Shown here: piece by piece, positions 34,556 through 44,112 of the stretch
Layout of the letters: every line of letters begins with the position of its first letter
How positions within the stretch are numbered: the first letter of the stretch is position 1
Assembly: GCA_036476315.1 (NCBI GenBank)
Contig: JAZGBI010000026.1
Coordinates: 1-61,320, forward strand
DNA: 61,320 nt
Direction of reading: 5' to 3'
DNA from: Candidatus Neomarinimicrobiota bacterium
GTDB lineage: Bacteria > Fidelibacterota > Marinisomatia > Marinisomatales > S15-B10
The notes under the pieces: generated by a model
What the model was told of the DNA's origin: nothing
Seen by the model: the letters and a program-made list of their open reading frames with translations, nothing else
The model's database searches: none
Translations under genes and position numbers: made by a program

Positions 34556-35626
34556 ATGCTTGAAAAGATAAAAAAAATAATCGAAAAGTCTGAGGCCCTC
34601 GCAAGCCAGTTGGCTGATCCTGAAATCCTCTCGGATCCAAAGCGATTGCGGGAAATCTCCAAGCAGCACCATGAGCTGGAGCCCCTGGTAAAAAAAGGGA
34701 AGTCTTATCTCAAGGTGATGGATCAAATTGAAGAGGATGAGGCTCTTCTTGGTGGCGATGATCTCGAACTGAAAGCCCTTGTGAAAGAAGAACTTGATGA
34801 GTTAGCTCAAAAGCGGGAAGTGCTGGAAGAGGAGCTCAAACTTCTTCTTCTTCCCAAAGATCCAAGAGATGATAGGAACACCATTGTGGAAATAAGAGCG
34901 GGAACAGGGGGAGAAGAGGCCGCCCTTTTTGCTGCTGATCTCTTCCGCATGTACAGTCGATATGCGGAACGTAAGGGGTGGCAATTGACCGCCTTAAGCA
35001 GCAGTGAAACGGGCAACAAGGGATTCAAAGAGATCATTTTTTCCCTGGAAGGAGAAGAGGTCTTCGGAGAGATGAAATTTGAGGGAGGCGTCCACCGGGT
35101 ACAGAGAGTCCCGGAAACGGAAGCGAGCGGCCGTATTCACACCTCCGCTGCCACCGTTGCCGTACTCCCGGAAGCGAGTGAAATTGAAGTGGATATCGAT
35201 CCTGCGGACCTGAGAATCGATACTTTCCGTGCCAGTGGTCATGGCGGACAACATGTCAACAAGACGGAATCAGCCGTTAGAATCACACACATGCCCACAA
35301 ATCTTGTCGTAACCTGCCAGGACGAAAAATCGCAGCACAAAAACCGGATGGCCGCTATGAAAGTGCTTCGATCTCGACTGCTGGCCCTTGAGGGTGAAAA
35401 GCAGCGAGCAAAGCGAGATCAGGCCCGAAAGAGCATGATCTCTACAGGCGATCGAAGTGCAAAAATCCGTACCTATAACTTTCCTCAAAGCCGAGTCACA
35501 GATCACCGGATCGATGTTACTCTATACAAACTCGATGATATCTTGGACGGTGACATATCGGTGCTCGTGGAGAAACTCCGTATAGGCGACCAGGTGGAGC
35601 GCCTGAAGGCCGAAACGCTCAACTAA
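34556..35626 (+). CDS. prfA: Peptide chain release factor 1
   Basis: A 356-residue class I release factor. The catalytic GGQ is in [14 protein letters not shown] (about 229-231). Domain 2 shows [18 protein letters not shown] upstream, and the C-terminal end has the [14 protein letters not shown] block. RF1 reads UAA and UAG stop codons and hydrolyses peptidyl-tRNA; the methylase for its glutamine, prmC, follows 5 bases later, as in many bacteria. It starts at the ATG at 34556. Confidence 0.97.
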   Translation: MLEKIKKIIEKSEALASQLADPEILSDPKRLREISKQHHELEPLVKKGKSYLKVMDQIEEDEALLGGDDLELKALVKEELDELAQKREVLEEELKLLLLPKDPRDDRNTIVEIRAGTGGEEAALFAADLFRMYSRYAERKGWQLTALSSSETGNKGFKEIIFSLEGEEVFGEMKFEGGVHRVQRVPETEASGRIHTSAATVAVLPEASEIEVDIDPADLRIDTFRASGHGGQHVNKTESAVRITHMPTNLVVTCQDEKSQHKNRMAAMKVLRSRLLALEGEKQRAKRDQARKSMISTGDRSAKIRTYNFPQSRVTDHRIDVTLYKLDDILDGDISVLVEKLRIGDQVERLKAETLN

Positions 35627-35631
35627 CTCCG

Positions 35632-36513
35632 GTGTCCGCTTCCCCTGGAACAGATCGGCACTGGCGAGTTATTGAACTTCTCAAGCGGGGCGAACGCCAT
35701 TTTTCTTCTCACGGATTTGACTCCCCACGGAGGGAAATTGAATGGCTCTTGATGGGTCTACTCTCCGTTTCACGCCTTGACCTTTACCTCAACTTCGAAA
35801 AGGTCGTCCACGCACATCAATTGGAGACTCTCAGGTCATGGGTTAAACGCCGCATTTCCCGTGAACCACCACAGTACATAACGGGAAAAACGGAATTTTT
35901 CGGACTTCCCATCTCCGTGGACCCTCACGTATTGATTCCCCGTCCCGAAACGGAACGACTGATAGAAGTAACCTTGAATATGGCTACAAAAACCGGCGCA
36001 AAACGGATCGTCGATGTGGGTACCGGCAGTGGATGTATCGCCATTGCCCTGGCGGCCAATCTTGAATCCGTAGGAATTGTGGCAATCGACAATGATGAAA
36101 CCGTTCTTGAAGTTGGGAAAAAGAATGCGGAACTGAATGACGTAGAAGAACGGATATCGTTTCAGAAAAGGGATGTCTTTTCTGACCACCTGACCGAAAC
36201 GTACGATCTTCTCGTGAGCAACCCTCCATATATTTCAGAAAGCGAACTCGACACAGTCATGCCTGAGGTGAGAGACTTTGAGCCCTTGAGTGCGCTCACG
36301 GACGGTGAAGACGGACTGAAATTCTACCGCCTGTTTGCGAAAAAGGGAAGAACCTGGGTGAAAAAAGGTGGCTATCTTTTGCTGGAGGTGGGACTCGGTT
36401 CGCACCCTCGGCGGGTGAAGGCCCTCTTTCAGGATGCAGGATTTGAAAACGTGACAGTCTTCCAGGACTATAACGGCGATGACCGTGTCGCCGCCATTGA
36501 AGTAGCACCATGA
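35632..36513 (+). CDS. prmC: Peptide chain release factor N5-glutamine methyltransferase
   Basis: A 293-residue SAM-dependent methylase. The N-terminal helical domain is followed by the Rossmann domain with VDVGTGSGCIAIALA (motif I) and the hallmark SNPPYISESEL (near 196), which places the substrate glutamine. It methylates the GGQ glutamine of RF1, encoded directly upstream. The start is GTG at 35632. The length is typical and the identification is firm. Confidence 0.95.
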   Translation: MSASPGTDRHWRVIELLKRGERHFSSHGFDSPRREIEWLLMGLLSVSRLDLYLNFEKVVHAHQLETLRSWVKRRISREPPQYITGKTEFFGLPISVDPHVLIPRPETERLIEVTLNMATKTGAKRIVDVGTGSGCIAIALAANLESVGIVAIDNDETVLEVGKKNAELNDVEERISFQKRDVFSDHLTETYDLLVSNPPYISESELDTVMPEVRDFEPLSALTDGEDGLKFYRLFAKKGRTWVKKGGYLLLEVGLGSHPRRVKALFQDAGFENVTVFQDYNGDDRVAAIEVAP

Positions 36514-36517
36514 GCTG

Positions 36518-37351
36518 GTGAAAGCGGTCGTCGCTCTTTTCACTCTGTTCCGTCCTCTCAATCTTCTGCTGGGCGCCAGCGCGGTCCTTATCTCATCCGC
36601 TATTCTCGAATCTATGGGGAATTTCCACACCGTCATCAAGGCCATTCTTGTGGTGGTTTTCCTTAATGCGGCGGCAAATGCTTTCAACGACCATAGGGAC
36701 TTGGAAACGGACCGCATCAACCGGCGTAATCGACCCCTTCCCCTGGGCAAGATCAGTCCACGAACGGCCCTTGCATCTTCATTGGTTCTCTTCGGCATGG
36801 GAATCGTGGTCTCTGCGTTCATAAATCCGGCCGCTTTCTTCATTGCCACTCTTATCGCCACTCCCCTCATGATCGCATACAGCCTGTGGCTGAAAGGGTG
36901 GCCACTGGTGGGAAACATCGTTGTTTCTGTCATCATCGGGCTTACTTTTGTTTTTGCGGGAGCGGCTTTCGGAAACGTCGGGGGAATGTTCACTGCTGCC
37001 CTCCTCGCCTTTGGTCTCACCATGGTCCGGGAAATCATAAAGGATATAGCTGACAAAGAGGGCGATAAAGCGGCAAACCTCAATACATTTCCCGCACGTT
37101 TTGGTATCCAAACGTCCATCAGACTTGCTATCTTCCTTATCTTTTTTCTGGCTGTTGGCGTTGTTATCCCCTACTGGTACGGGGCATACGGAAAACTTTA
37201 TCTTATTGTGCTCGCTTTGGGAATTGAAATTCCTCTACTTTTCATCGTATTTTTCCTCATGATATTTCCTTCAATCAGGACCTGTAAGATCTCATCCCAG
37301 ATTCTCAAAGGTTGCATCGTCGCCGGATTGTTGGCCATCTACTTGGGTTAG
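36518..37351 (+). CDS. UbiA family prenyltransferase
   Basis: A 277-residue membrane protein with about eight or nine helices. The first aspartate-rich motif is NAFNDHRDLETDRINRRNRP (about 52-71), the second is KDIADKEGDKAANLNTFP (about 174-191). UbiA enzymes transfer a polyprenyl group to an acceptor. This subgroup resembles the geranylgeranylglyceryl-phosphate and chlorophyll-type synthases more than UbiA proper, but the acceptor cannot be told. The start is GTG at 36518, 4 bases after the prmC stop. Confidence 0.82.
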   Translation: MKAVVALFTLFRPLNLLLGASAVLISSAILESMGNFHTVIKAILVVVFLNAAANAFNDHRDLETDRINRRNRPLPLGKISPRTALASSLVLFGMGIVVSAFINPAAFFIATLIATPLMIAYSLWLKGWPLVGNIVVSVIIGLTFVFAGAAFGNVGGMFTAALLAFGLTMVREIIKDIADKEGDKAANLNTFPARFGIQTSIRLAIFLIFFLAVGVVIPYWYGAYGKLYLIVLALGIEIPLLFIVFFLMIFPSIRTCKISSQILKGCIVAGLLAIYLG

Positions 37352-37355
37352 CGTA

Positions 37356-40300
37356 GTGGCATCGGAATTCATCCACCTTCATAATCACTCCGACTACAGC
37401 CTCCTTGACGGCGCCCAGACGGTGTCCACGCTGGTGGACACTGTGGGTGATCTCGACATGGACAGCGTCGCTCTCACGGAACACGGAAATCTCTTTTCGG
37501 CCATCGATTTCTACACAGCGGCCAGGAAAGCCAGCATCAATCCTATCCTCGGGTGTGAAGTATATGTGGCCCAGGGGAGCCGCTTTGACAAGACGCCCAG
37601 AAGAGATAGAGGCTGGGGTAACAACCATCTGGTGCTTCTGGTACAGAACTTCACGGGATACCAGAATTTGATGAAACTGGTAACGGTGGGATACCTGGAA
37701 GGATTCTATTATCGTCCACGTGTTGACAAAGACCTTTTGCGTAAGCACAATGAGGGGTTGATCTGCCTTTCAGCCTGTCTGAAAGGAGAGATTCAGGAAT
37801 TTGCACTGAAGGGGGAATATGAAAAGGCAAGGAACACGGCACTGGAATTTGCCGAGATTTTTCCCGGCCGTTTCTACCTGGAGCTTCAGCATCACAGTCT
37901 TCCCGATGAAGAGGAATCGCGACAGGTGGTCGCCAGGCTTGCCAGTGAACTGGATCTCCCTCTCGTGGCCACCAACGACTGCCACTACGCCCGACACGAA
38001 CATGCCGACGCTCACGACGTCATGTTCTGTCTCGGGACGGGCAAGGATCGTAACGATCCCAAACGTCAGCGGTACGCCACACCGGAATTCTATCTCAAAT
38101 CCCAGGATCAGATGTGGAAACTGTTCAAGGAATACCCCCAGGCAATGGAGAACACACGCCAGATTGCGAACAACTGCAATCTGGAAATCCCCTTGGGAGA
38201 GAACCTGCTGCCATCTTTCCCCCTTCCCCCAGATGCCGGCACGAAAGATCCCGATGAGTATTTGACGGCCAGATGCCGAAAACGACTTGAGGCTCTCTAC
38301 AAACCTGCCACCGCCGAAGTGGAGGAACGACTCGAGTATGAACTGAAGGTCATAAGAAAAATGGGATATGCTGGATATTTCCTTATTGTTATGGACTTCG
38401 TCAACTATGCGAAGGGCAAGAAAATCCCGGTGGGACCAGGGAGGGGATCCGTGGCTGGGAGTTTGGTGGCCTATACCCTGGGGATAACCACTATCGATCC
38501 CATCAAGCACGATCTTCTGTTCGAACGGTTCCTGAATCCAGAGCGAGTGTCCATGCCCGACATCGATATTGATTTTTGCTATGAGCGCCGGTCGGAGGTA
38601 ATTGACTATATCAAGCTGAAGTATGGGGAAAACTCGGTAACCCAGATTATCACATTTGGGAAATTGAAAGCCCGTCAGGTGGTTCGTGACGTGGGGCGGG
38701 TCCTGGGACTGAGTTATGGGGAGGTTGACAGGATCGCCAAAATGATCCCCGCGGGTCCCGGTATCACCCTCGATGCGGCCCTCAAGATGAGCCCGGAACT
38801 CCAGAAGATAGCCGGGAAGAATAAGATTTACGAAGAACTCATAGAATTTTCCAGGACGCTGGAAGGAATGAACCGACATGCCTCAACGCATGCGGCGGGC
38901 GTTGTCATCGGTCCCGGAGAACTTACTGACTATATCCCCCTCTATCGATCCCCACAGGGTGACATCACTTCCCAATATGACATGAAGGGGCTCGAGAACC
39001 TGGGACTGTTGAAGATGGATTTCCTGGGCCTTCGGAATCTGACGGTGATCGATCAGACGATAGAACTTCTGAAGGAGCGCGGGATAAAGATCGATATTGG
39101 CCAGATACCGCTGGATGACTCGAGGGTCTACAAGATATTTTCACAGGGAAACACTGTGGGAGTATTCCAATTTGAGTCCACCGGGATGCGTGAGTATCTC
39201 AAGAAACTCAGGCCCAACGGGATCGAAGATCTTATCGCCATGAATGCCCTTTATAGGCCGGGGCCCATGGAGCACATAAACGATTTCATAAAGCGGAAAC
39301 ACGGACGCAAGAAAATCGACTACATCCATCCCCATCTCGAGCCCATCTTGAAGGAGACATACGGCATCATCGTTTACCAGGAGCAGGTGATGCAAATCGC
39401 CAACAAGATTGCAGGCTTTTCTCTTGCCCAGGCGGATATCATGCGGCGGGCCATGGGGAAAAAAAGACGAGGGCTCATGAGCAGACAACAGAAGGCCTTT
39501 GTTGAAGGAGCCGTGAAGAACGAAACCTCAAGAGAGGTGGCTCGAAAAATATTCGGTATGATCGAGAAGTTTGCCCAATATGGATTCAATAAAAGTCACA
39601 GTACCGCGTACGCATTCATCGCCTATCAGACAGCATATCTGAAAACCCACTACCCATCAGAGTTCATGGCAGCCAATCTCACCACTGAAATGACGAATAC
39701 ACCGCGCGTGGTCACCCTCATTAACGAATGTCAGAAGCTGGGTATTACGGTTCATCCCCCCGATGTGATGGAATCGGATATCTATTTCAAGGTGATGGAT
39801 GAAAAATCCATTTCCTTTGGTCTGAACGCCATCAAGAACGTGGGTGCTAAGGCACTCAGGAACATTATCGCCATGCGAACGAAGCATGGACCGTTCGAAA
39901 ACCATTTCCAATTCTGCAAGCCTCTCGACCTGCGACTGGCCAATCGAAAAGTCATTGAGAGTCTGATTGCAGCGGGAGCCATGGATTCTCTCGAGGGCAA
40001 CAGGGCTCAGAAGTACGCATCCGTTGAGGCGGCCCTGAAGTTTTCCCAGCAGTTTCAGTCGGAACTCAACGGGGATCAGTTTTCCATGTTCGATGTTTCG
40101 GATTCTGAGGAAACGCTGTTCCGTTCCACTCCCCGGCTGCCGGATCTCCCAGAATGGTCGGAATCCGAAAAGCTCAAACGGGAGAAGGCCCTCATGGGCT
40201 TTTACCTCACAGGCCATCCCCTTCTCAAGTATGCCGATGAGCTCGAAGAATACTCAAACTACGATTTTTCCGATCCCGCAAACGATACGGAATTGCGCGA

Positions 40301-40796
40301 AATTCGTCTGGCGGGTGTCATTCAGGATACACGGTACCACTTTGACAGGAAAGATCAACAGATGGCCTTTTTCAGTCTTGAGTGCCTCGGTGGGAGAGCC
40401 GACGTACTTGTCTTTCACAAAACCTTTAAGCAGTACAGAGGTCTCATCAAGGATGACAATCTCGTTTTTGTGCGGGGCCGCCCTACGACGCCCCTTGCGG
40501 AGGACACGCCCAAAATGATCGCTGACGAAATTCTCTCACAGGAGGACGTTCAGAACCGCCATTCCAAAAAACTGAACATCCTTGTGGAACTGGACAAAAT
40601 GAAAGATGAGGATGTCGATTCGCTCTTCAAATTGGCCAAGGAAAATGAAGGGGATTCTCCCCTCTTTTTCCATGTTCAGGATAGAGAAGGCAACGGCAAG
40701 AAGATACTGACTCATAAGGTACGGGTCTCCTTGAATCCCACTTTCCTTAAGAGACTCAAGGGACTCTACGGTGACCAAAACGTCTGGGTGGATTGA
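37356..40796 (+). CDS. dnaE: DNA polymerase III alpha subunit
   Basis: An 1146-residue replicative polymerase of the DnaE1 type. The PHP domain begins at once (IHLHNHSDYSLLDGAQ, residues 6-21). The polymerase core has PGRGSVAGSLVAYTLG and the catalytic aspartates in MPDIDIDF (near 400-407), then AQYGFNKSHSTAYA for the thumb/fingers region. The C-terminal part includes the HhH (about 815-880) and OB-fold (about 985-1060) domains that bind DNA and ssDNA. Start GTG at 37356, 4 bases past the UbiA-family stop; its stop overlaps the dtd start as TGATG. Confidence 0.97.
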   Translation: MASEFIHLHNHSDYSLLDGAQTVSTLVDTVGDLDMDSVALTEHGNLFSAIDFYTAARKASINPILGCEVYVAQGSRFDKTPRRDRGWGNNHLVLLVQNFTGYQNLMKLVTVGYLEGFYYRPRVDKDLLRKHNEGLICLSACLKGEIQEFALKGEYEKARNTALEFAEIFPGRFYLELQHHSLPDEEESRQVVARLASELDLPLVATNDCHYARHEHADAHDVMFCLGTGKDRNDPKRQRYATPEFYLKSQDQMWKLFKEYPQAMENTRQIANNCNLEIPLGENLLPSFPLPPDAGTKDPDEYLTARCRKRLEALYKPATAEVEERLEYELKVIRKMGYAGYFLIVMDFVNYAKGKKIPVGPGRGSVAGSLVAYTLGITTIDPIKHDLLFERFLNPERVSMPDIDIDFCYERRSEVIDYIKLKYGENSVTQIITFGKLKARQVVRDVGRVLGLSYGEVDRIAKMIPAGPGITLDAALKMSPELQKIAGKNKIYEELIEFSRTLEGMNRHASTHAAGVVIGPGELTDYIPLYRSPQGDITSQYDMKGLENLGLLKMDFLGLRNLTVIDQTIELLKERGIKIDIGQIPLDDSRVYKIFSQGNTVGVFQFESTGMREYLKKLRPNGIEDLIAMNALYRPGPMEHINDFIKRKHGRKKIDYIHPHLEPILKETYGIIVYQEQVMQIANKIAGFSLAQADIMRRAMGKKRRGLMSRQQKAFVEGAVKNETSREVARKIFGMIEKFAQYGFNKSHSTAYAFIAYQTAYLKTHYPSEFMAANLTTEMTNTPRVVTLINECQKLGITVHPPDVMESDIYFKVMDEKSISFGLNAIKNVGAKALRNIIAMRTKHGPFENHFQFCKPLDLRLANRKVIESLIAAGAMDSLEGNRAQKYASVEAALKFSQQFQSELNGDQFSMFDVSDSEETLFRSTPRLPDLPEWSESEKLKREKALMGFYLTGHPLLKYADELEEYSNYDFSDPANDTELREIRLAGVIQDTRYHFDRKDQQMAFFSLECLGGRADVLVFHKTFKQYRGLIKDDNLVFVRGRPTTPLAEDTPKMIADEILSQEDVQNRHSKKLNILVELDKMKDEDVDSLFKLAKENEGDSPLFFHVQDREGNGKKILTHKVRVSLNPTFLKRLKGLYGDQNVWVD

Positions 40797-41245
40797 TGAT
40801 CGCCGTTCTTCAGCGCGTTTCGAATGCCCGGGTTGTGGTGGATAGCACCACTTCCGGCGAGATTAATCAAGGACTATTAATCTTCCTGGGTGTCTGTCAG
40901 GGAGACACAGAAGAGCACGGTGAATTTCTCACCCGGAAGATATCCAATTTCCGCATCTTCAACGACGATGCGGGAAAGATGAATCTCTCCATCAAGGATG
41001 TAAAGGGGGCATCATTGGTGGTTAGCCAGTTCACACTTTGCGCAGATTGGAAAAAAGGTCGCCGGCCCAGTTTTGTTCGGGCAGCACCCCCGAGCCTGGG
41101 GAAAGACCTGTACGAAAGATTTGTCCAGCAACTCGCAGATCAGGGAGTCCTCGTTCAATCTGGCGTTTTCGGGGCAATGATGGAAGTCAACCTTACGAAT
41201 GACGGTCCTGTGACGTTCGTTCTGGACAGTAACGACCGCAATTAG
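40796..41245 (+). CDS. dtd: D-aminoacyl-tRNA deacylase
   Basis: A 149-residue DTD protein that frees tRNAs charged with D-amino acids or glycine. SQFTLCADWKKGRRPSF holds the SQFT motif, and LTNDGPVTFVLDS carries the Gly-cisPro that rejects L-amino acids. A TTG one codon earlier is possible, but the ATG at 40796-40798 overlaps the dnaE TGA. The length is standard and the identification is firm. Confidence 0.95.
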   Translation: MIAVLQRVSNARVVVDSTTSGEINQGLLIFLGVCQGDTEEHGEFLTRKISNFRIFNDDAGKMNLSIKDVKGASLVVSQFTLCADWKKGRRPSFVRAAPPSLGKDLYERFVQQLADQGVLVQSGVFGAMMEVNLTNDGPVTFVLDSNDRN

Positions 41246-41277
41246 GTAACTATTCACTACCGGAATTTTCTAGCCCA

Positions 41278-41533
41278 GATTATCCACAGGATCTTCCAAA
41301 GGATCTTGAGATGAGATTTGCCACCTCCATAGGAGTCCCTTTGACCCGTGGGGTCTCCTACGGAGGGAAAAGACATCTACCCCGTGAGATATGGCTTTGT
41401 ATTTCACGGGGCATAGGCACCAAGCTATTTGAGAATAAAAACATTAGTGGCATGAAACTCTGAAGATTTGCTGTGAAACAGTCCCGACGCGTTAGGATTA
41501 ATAACCTATTCTCAAGATCCTGCGGATAATATC
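41278..41533. repeat. Inverted-end repeat related to 2382-2581
   Basis: The left end GATTATCCACAGGATCTT (41278-41295), then GGATCTTGAGA (41301-41311), pairs with TCTCAAGATCC (41510-41520) and AAGATCCTGCGGATAATATC (41514-41533). Internal hairpins: CCTCCATAGGAG / CTCCTACGGAGG (41324-41335 and 41355-41366) and CCCCGTGA / TCACGGGG (41380-41387 and 41404-41411). No gene is visible in the 41246-41651 gap, which holds this element and the hairpin at 41559-41587. Confidence 0.8.
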
Positions 41534-41558
41534 AATAACTTTGTGTCTTACCCGCCCG

Positions 41559-41587
41559 CCTGCCCCTCACGGAGTGGGGCGGGCAGG
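41559..41587. repeat. GC-rich hairpin upstream of motA-like gene
   Basis: CCTGCCC (41559-41565) pairs with GGGCAGG (41581-41587), with further GC pairs inside. It resembles the GC hairpin at the right end of the repeat at 34360-34529. No T-run follows, so it is not called a terminator. Confidence 0.5.
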
Positions 41588-41651
41588 GTGCCTTGGTGGC
41601 TGCTGAATAGATTAGGCTAAGAACCATCTCCACTGGTAGAAAGGGGGTTCT

Positions 41652-42464
41652 ATGGATTTGGGCACGGCTCTGGGACTTCTTCTGGGCGTAGGATTCATTG
41701 CCGCAGGCATCGTAAGTAACCACGGTGATCTCCGGTGGTTTCTCGATTTTGATGCCATCTTAATCGTACTGGGGGGCACATTTGCTGCCACGCTTGTTAA
41801 CTATCCCGTGAAGAATGTCCTGGGAATATTCAAAATCCTGACCCAAGCCTTCCGCAGAGAAGATGTTGGACATCAGGGCGTTATCGACCAGCTGGTTGAG
41901 AAGGCAGAGAAGGGAAGGAAAAAGGGGATCATGTCCCTGGAGACCGATCTTGATGGAATCTCCGACCATTTCCTGAGGGGTGGTCTCGAGCTGGCCATCA
42001 ATGAACGGGATCCCGTCCGTCTGCGCAACTATCTGGAACTGGAACTTTCCAACATGGAGCGGCGGCACAGTCTGGGACAGGAAATCTTTCTGTATATGGG
42101 TGCTTATTCCCCTGCATTCGGATTGCTGGGAACGGTCCTGGGACTTATCATTATGATGACCCACTTTTCCTCTACGGAGAACGTTGGAATTGCCGGGATC
42201 GAGTTCGACGTGGCCAAGCGATTTGCAGAACTTCTTGGGGGAATGGGGCTGGCCCTCATTACCACCTTTTACGGCATTCTACTGTCAAACCTCGTGTTCC
42301 TCCCCCTGGCGGGGAAGCTGAAACGAAAGTCCGAAGAAGAATTGATGCTGAAAGACATCCTGGTGGAAGGTATAATCGGAATCCACGCAAAAGAACATCC
42401 TATCCTTCTGAGAGAGAAACTGATGACGTTTGTTCCCCAGAGCAAGCGAACGGAAGAGACGTAG
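41652..42464 (+). CDS. motA: MotA-like proton-channel stator protein
   Basis: A 270-residue inner-membrane protein of the MotA/TolQ/ExbB superfamily, closest to MotA by pattern: DLGTALGLLLGVGFIAAGI at the N-terminus, FDFDAILIVLGGTFAATLVNYP (signature helix 2), a cytoplasmic loop of about 90 residues, then two helices with AYSPAFGLLGTVLGLIIMM. The next gene is a MotB partner, 5 bases on. Stators drive flagellar rotation, but no flagellar gene occurs in the window, so another motility or envelope role is possible. Confidence 0.88.
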   Translation: MDLGTALGLLLGVGFIAAGIVSNHGDLRWFLDFDAILIVLGGTFAATLVNYPVKNVLGIFKILTQAFRREDVGHQGVIDQLVEKAEKGRKKGIMSLETDLDGISDHFLRGGLELAINERDPVRLRNYLELELSNMERRHSLGQEIFLYMGAYSPAFGLLGTVLGLIIMMTHFSSTENVGIAGIEFDVAKRFAELLGGMGLALITTFYGILLSNLVFLPLAGKLKRKSEEELMLKDILVEGIIGIHAKEHPILLREKLMTFVPQSKRTEET

Positions 42465-42469
42465 TCCCA

Positions 42470-43177
42470 ATGCCTCGACGGGTATCCAAACTGTCATTCG
42501 ATGAAGCCAGGTCAAAACGGACCGCCTGGGCCGTGACTTTTGGTGATATGGTCACCCTTCTCCTCACATTTTTTGTCATGCTCCTGGTGATCATGAACGA
42601 TGCCGAGAAACACGTGGACCGTGTCATCAATATGCTTCTCGACGAAACCTACAAAGAACTCCACAATCAGCTCCACTCTGCCTACGTCTCCGTGGAACGG
42701 GTTACAAAAGGGGTTAAGGTTACCCTGGCCAGCGGGCAACTCTTTCGTTCCGGTGATTCCCAACTCCGTCCTGAAGTGTATCCCCTGATTCAGCAAATCG
42801 GTATGATTATCAAGATGTCCAGGCTGGTGAAGATCCAGGAGGATCCCGAATTGAGACCCTTCGTTGAGGCGGTTGAAAAGAAGGACCATTTTCTGAACAT
42901 AGAAATCAGATGCGAGGGGCATACGGATAACGTTCCCCTGCCCGATGAATTAAAGTACAAATGGGAAACCAACTGGGAGCTGTCCACGGCAAGAGCGCTG
43001 AATGTTGTAGAACACCTGAGGCAATTTGCCGGAATCAGTGAAGATAAGTTCTCTGCGATGGGATACGGTGAATTCCGCCCTGTTGACTCCAATGAGTCCC
43101 CAGAGGGCCGTGCAAACAACCGGCGCGTGGAAGTCTACCTGGACGCTTTTCTCACGACGAAAACCCTTACCCTTTGA
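42470..43177 (+). CDS. motB: MotB-like stator protein with OmpA peptidoglycan-binding domain
   Basis: A 235-residue partner of the MotA-like protein. One membrane helix near the N-terminus carries the channel aspartate in TFGDMVTLLLTFFVML (about 23-38). The C-terminal OmpA-like domain has GHTDNVPL, and ends in GRANNRRVEVYL, the peptidoglycan-binding signature. It anchors the stator to the cell wall. It is probably co-transcribed with motA (5-base gap). The next gene begins beyond a family C repeat. Confidence 0.88.
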   Translation: MPRRVSKLSFDEARSKRTAWAVTFGDMVTLLLTFFVMLLVIMNDAEKHVDRVINMLLDETYKELHNQLHSAYVSVERVTKGVKVTLASGQLFRSGDSQLRPEVYPLIQQIGMIIKMSRLVKIQEDPELRPFVEAVEKKDHFLNIEIRCEGHTDNVPLPDELKYKWETNWELSTARALNVVEHLRQFAGISEDKFSAMGYGEFRPVDSNESPEGRANNRRVEVYLDAFLTTKTLTL

Positions 43178-43209
43178 CTTGTATGACCAGAGAGAACTCC
43201 AAGAAAGGG

Positions 43210-43315
43210 GTGTTAAAGTGTTTCAGTGTTCGAGTGTTCAGGTTGTTGGATCCCGAACCCGTTTCTTTTCTCTTGAACACATGAACACACAAACACATAA
43301 ACACATGAATACATG
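43210..43315. repeat. Family C repeat copy 1, period-8 tandem arms
   Basis: The left arm is four GTGTTNNN units (43210-43241). The right arm is five AACACNNN-type units (43276-43315), the last being AATACATG. The arms are complementary. The final ATG of the right arm is the start codon of the gene at 43313. Copy 2 is at 56748-56852. Confidence 0.85.
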
Positions 43316-43891
43316 AAAACAGTCATTATCATAACGTGGGTGACACTGTGCGTTTCGGTTTGTGGTCAGATAACCCAAACCATCAAGAAGGCGGATATTA
43401 TTGCGGACCCCAGTGACCCCAAAAGTGTTTTGGGTCGACTCTATCCGGGGACAGAGATCAGGAAGATAGGGAAGGATGCATCGGGTGAGTTTATCAAAGC
43501 GACCCTGGATTTCTACCTCCCCCTGGAGACGCTAAAGGAAGGACGAGTTGCGAAGAAGATCGGCGAATGGCAAACCGCTGACAATGCGAGAGTGAAACTC
43601 TTGCAAGTATCCAAACAAGGAAATACCGTAGAAGTATCCGTGATCATCGAAAATCGCGATAAGAACGATATGGACGTGAGTGCGCTTTTGTTATTCAAGA
43701 TGGTTGACGGCCAGGGGAATATTGGCAACCTGGAGTTCCTGGAGAGCAAGAACAGTGTGGGGATCGTAAAGCCTAGCCAGAGGTTGAGATCCGATCTGGT
43801 CTACAGGTTCATGGAGCCGCCCGACAACGTGGAGTTGAGCTTTCAGTCAAAACTGGGGGGAGATCAGGTCTTTTTTCTTCTCGGGTTTTAG
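43313..43891 (+). CDS. Small secreted protein, SH3-like N-terminus, unknown function
   Basis: A 192-residue protein with a signal peptide (TVIIITWVTLCVSVCG, ending near residue 19). Residues 30-65 look like a bacterial SH3-type beta module (LGRLYPGTEIRKIGKD). The C-terminal half is a beta-sandwich-like segment with VEVSVIIENRDKNDMDVSALL, reminiscent of DUF4352-type domains. I do not recognise a named family. Its start codon is the last three bases of a family C repeat arm, without a visible ribosome site. Its TAG stop overlaps the first base of the family D element. Confidence 0.7.
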   Translation: MKTVIIITWVTLCVSVCGQITQTIKKADIIADPSDPKSVLGRLYPGTEIRKIGKDASGEFIKATLDFYLPLETLKEGRVAKKIGEWQTADNARVKLLQVSKQGNTVEVSVIIENRDKNDMDVSALLLFKMVDGQGNIGNLEFLESKNSVGIVKPSQRLRSDLVYRFMEPPDNVELSFQSKLGGDQVFFLLGF

Positions 43892-44069
43892 CCCGCTTTT
43901 CTCACCATGAATCGTGACGAAACGGAGGAGACGTTTATGAATACAAGGCCTACGCAGGAAAAATGACGGAGGTGTACTAGACAGTACGCCGAGTACATTT
44001 TTCAAGTAGAACGCCGTAGTCGTAAGCATATACTCCGTTGCAGTAGATTTGGTGGTGAGAAATGCGGGC
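43891..44069. mobile_element. MITE-like repeat, family D copy 2
   Basis: A 179-bp element in the opposite orientation to 8059-8244. The ends GCCCGCTTTTCTCACCA (43891-43907) and TGGTGAGAAATGCGGGC (43053 bases from the left arm; 44053-44069) are inverted repeats. It begins with the G of the upstream gene's TAG stop. It has no coding capacity. Confidence 0.85.
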
Positions 44070-44074
44070 TCGGT

Positions 44075-44101
44075 CAACCTGACAGGATACCAGTCAGGTT
44101 G
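44075..44101. repeat. Perfect 9-bp hairpin between convergent genes
   Basis: CAACCTGAC (44075-44083) and GTCAGGTTG (44093-44101) form a perfect stem with a 9-base loop, between the element at 43891-44069 and the ftsB stop. Being symmetric it could slow transcription from either side, but no T-run follows. Confidence 0.55.
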
Positions 44102-44112
44102 AGTCTTCAAAA

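Noticed and set aside
36235-37119. 294-residue minus-strand frame
   Set aside because: Antisense to prmC and the UbiA-family gene, both with clear motifs; the antisense product is rich in Arg, Lys and Thr with no family pattern.
37770-38879. 369-residue minus-strand frame
   Set aside because: Lies entirely antisense to dnaE; no motif and no ribosome site.
41559-41587. GC hairpin as an intrinsic terminator after dtd
   Set aside because: There is no T-run on either strand, and it lies 314 bases after the dtd stop.
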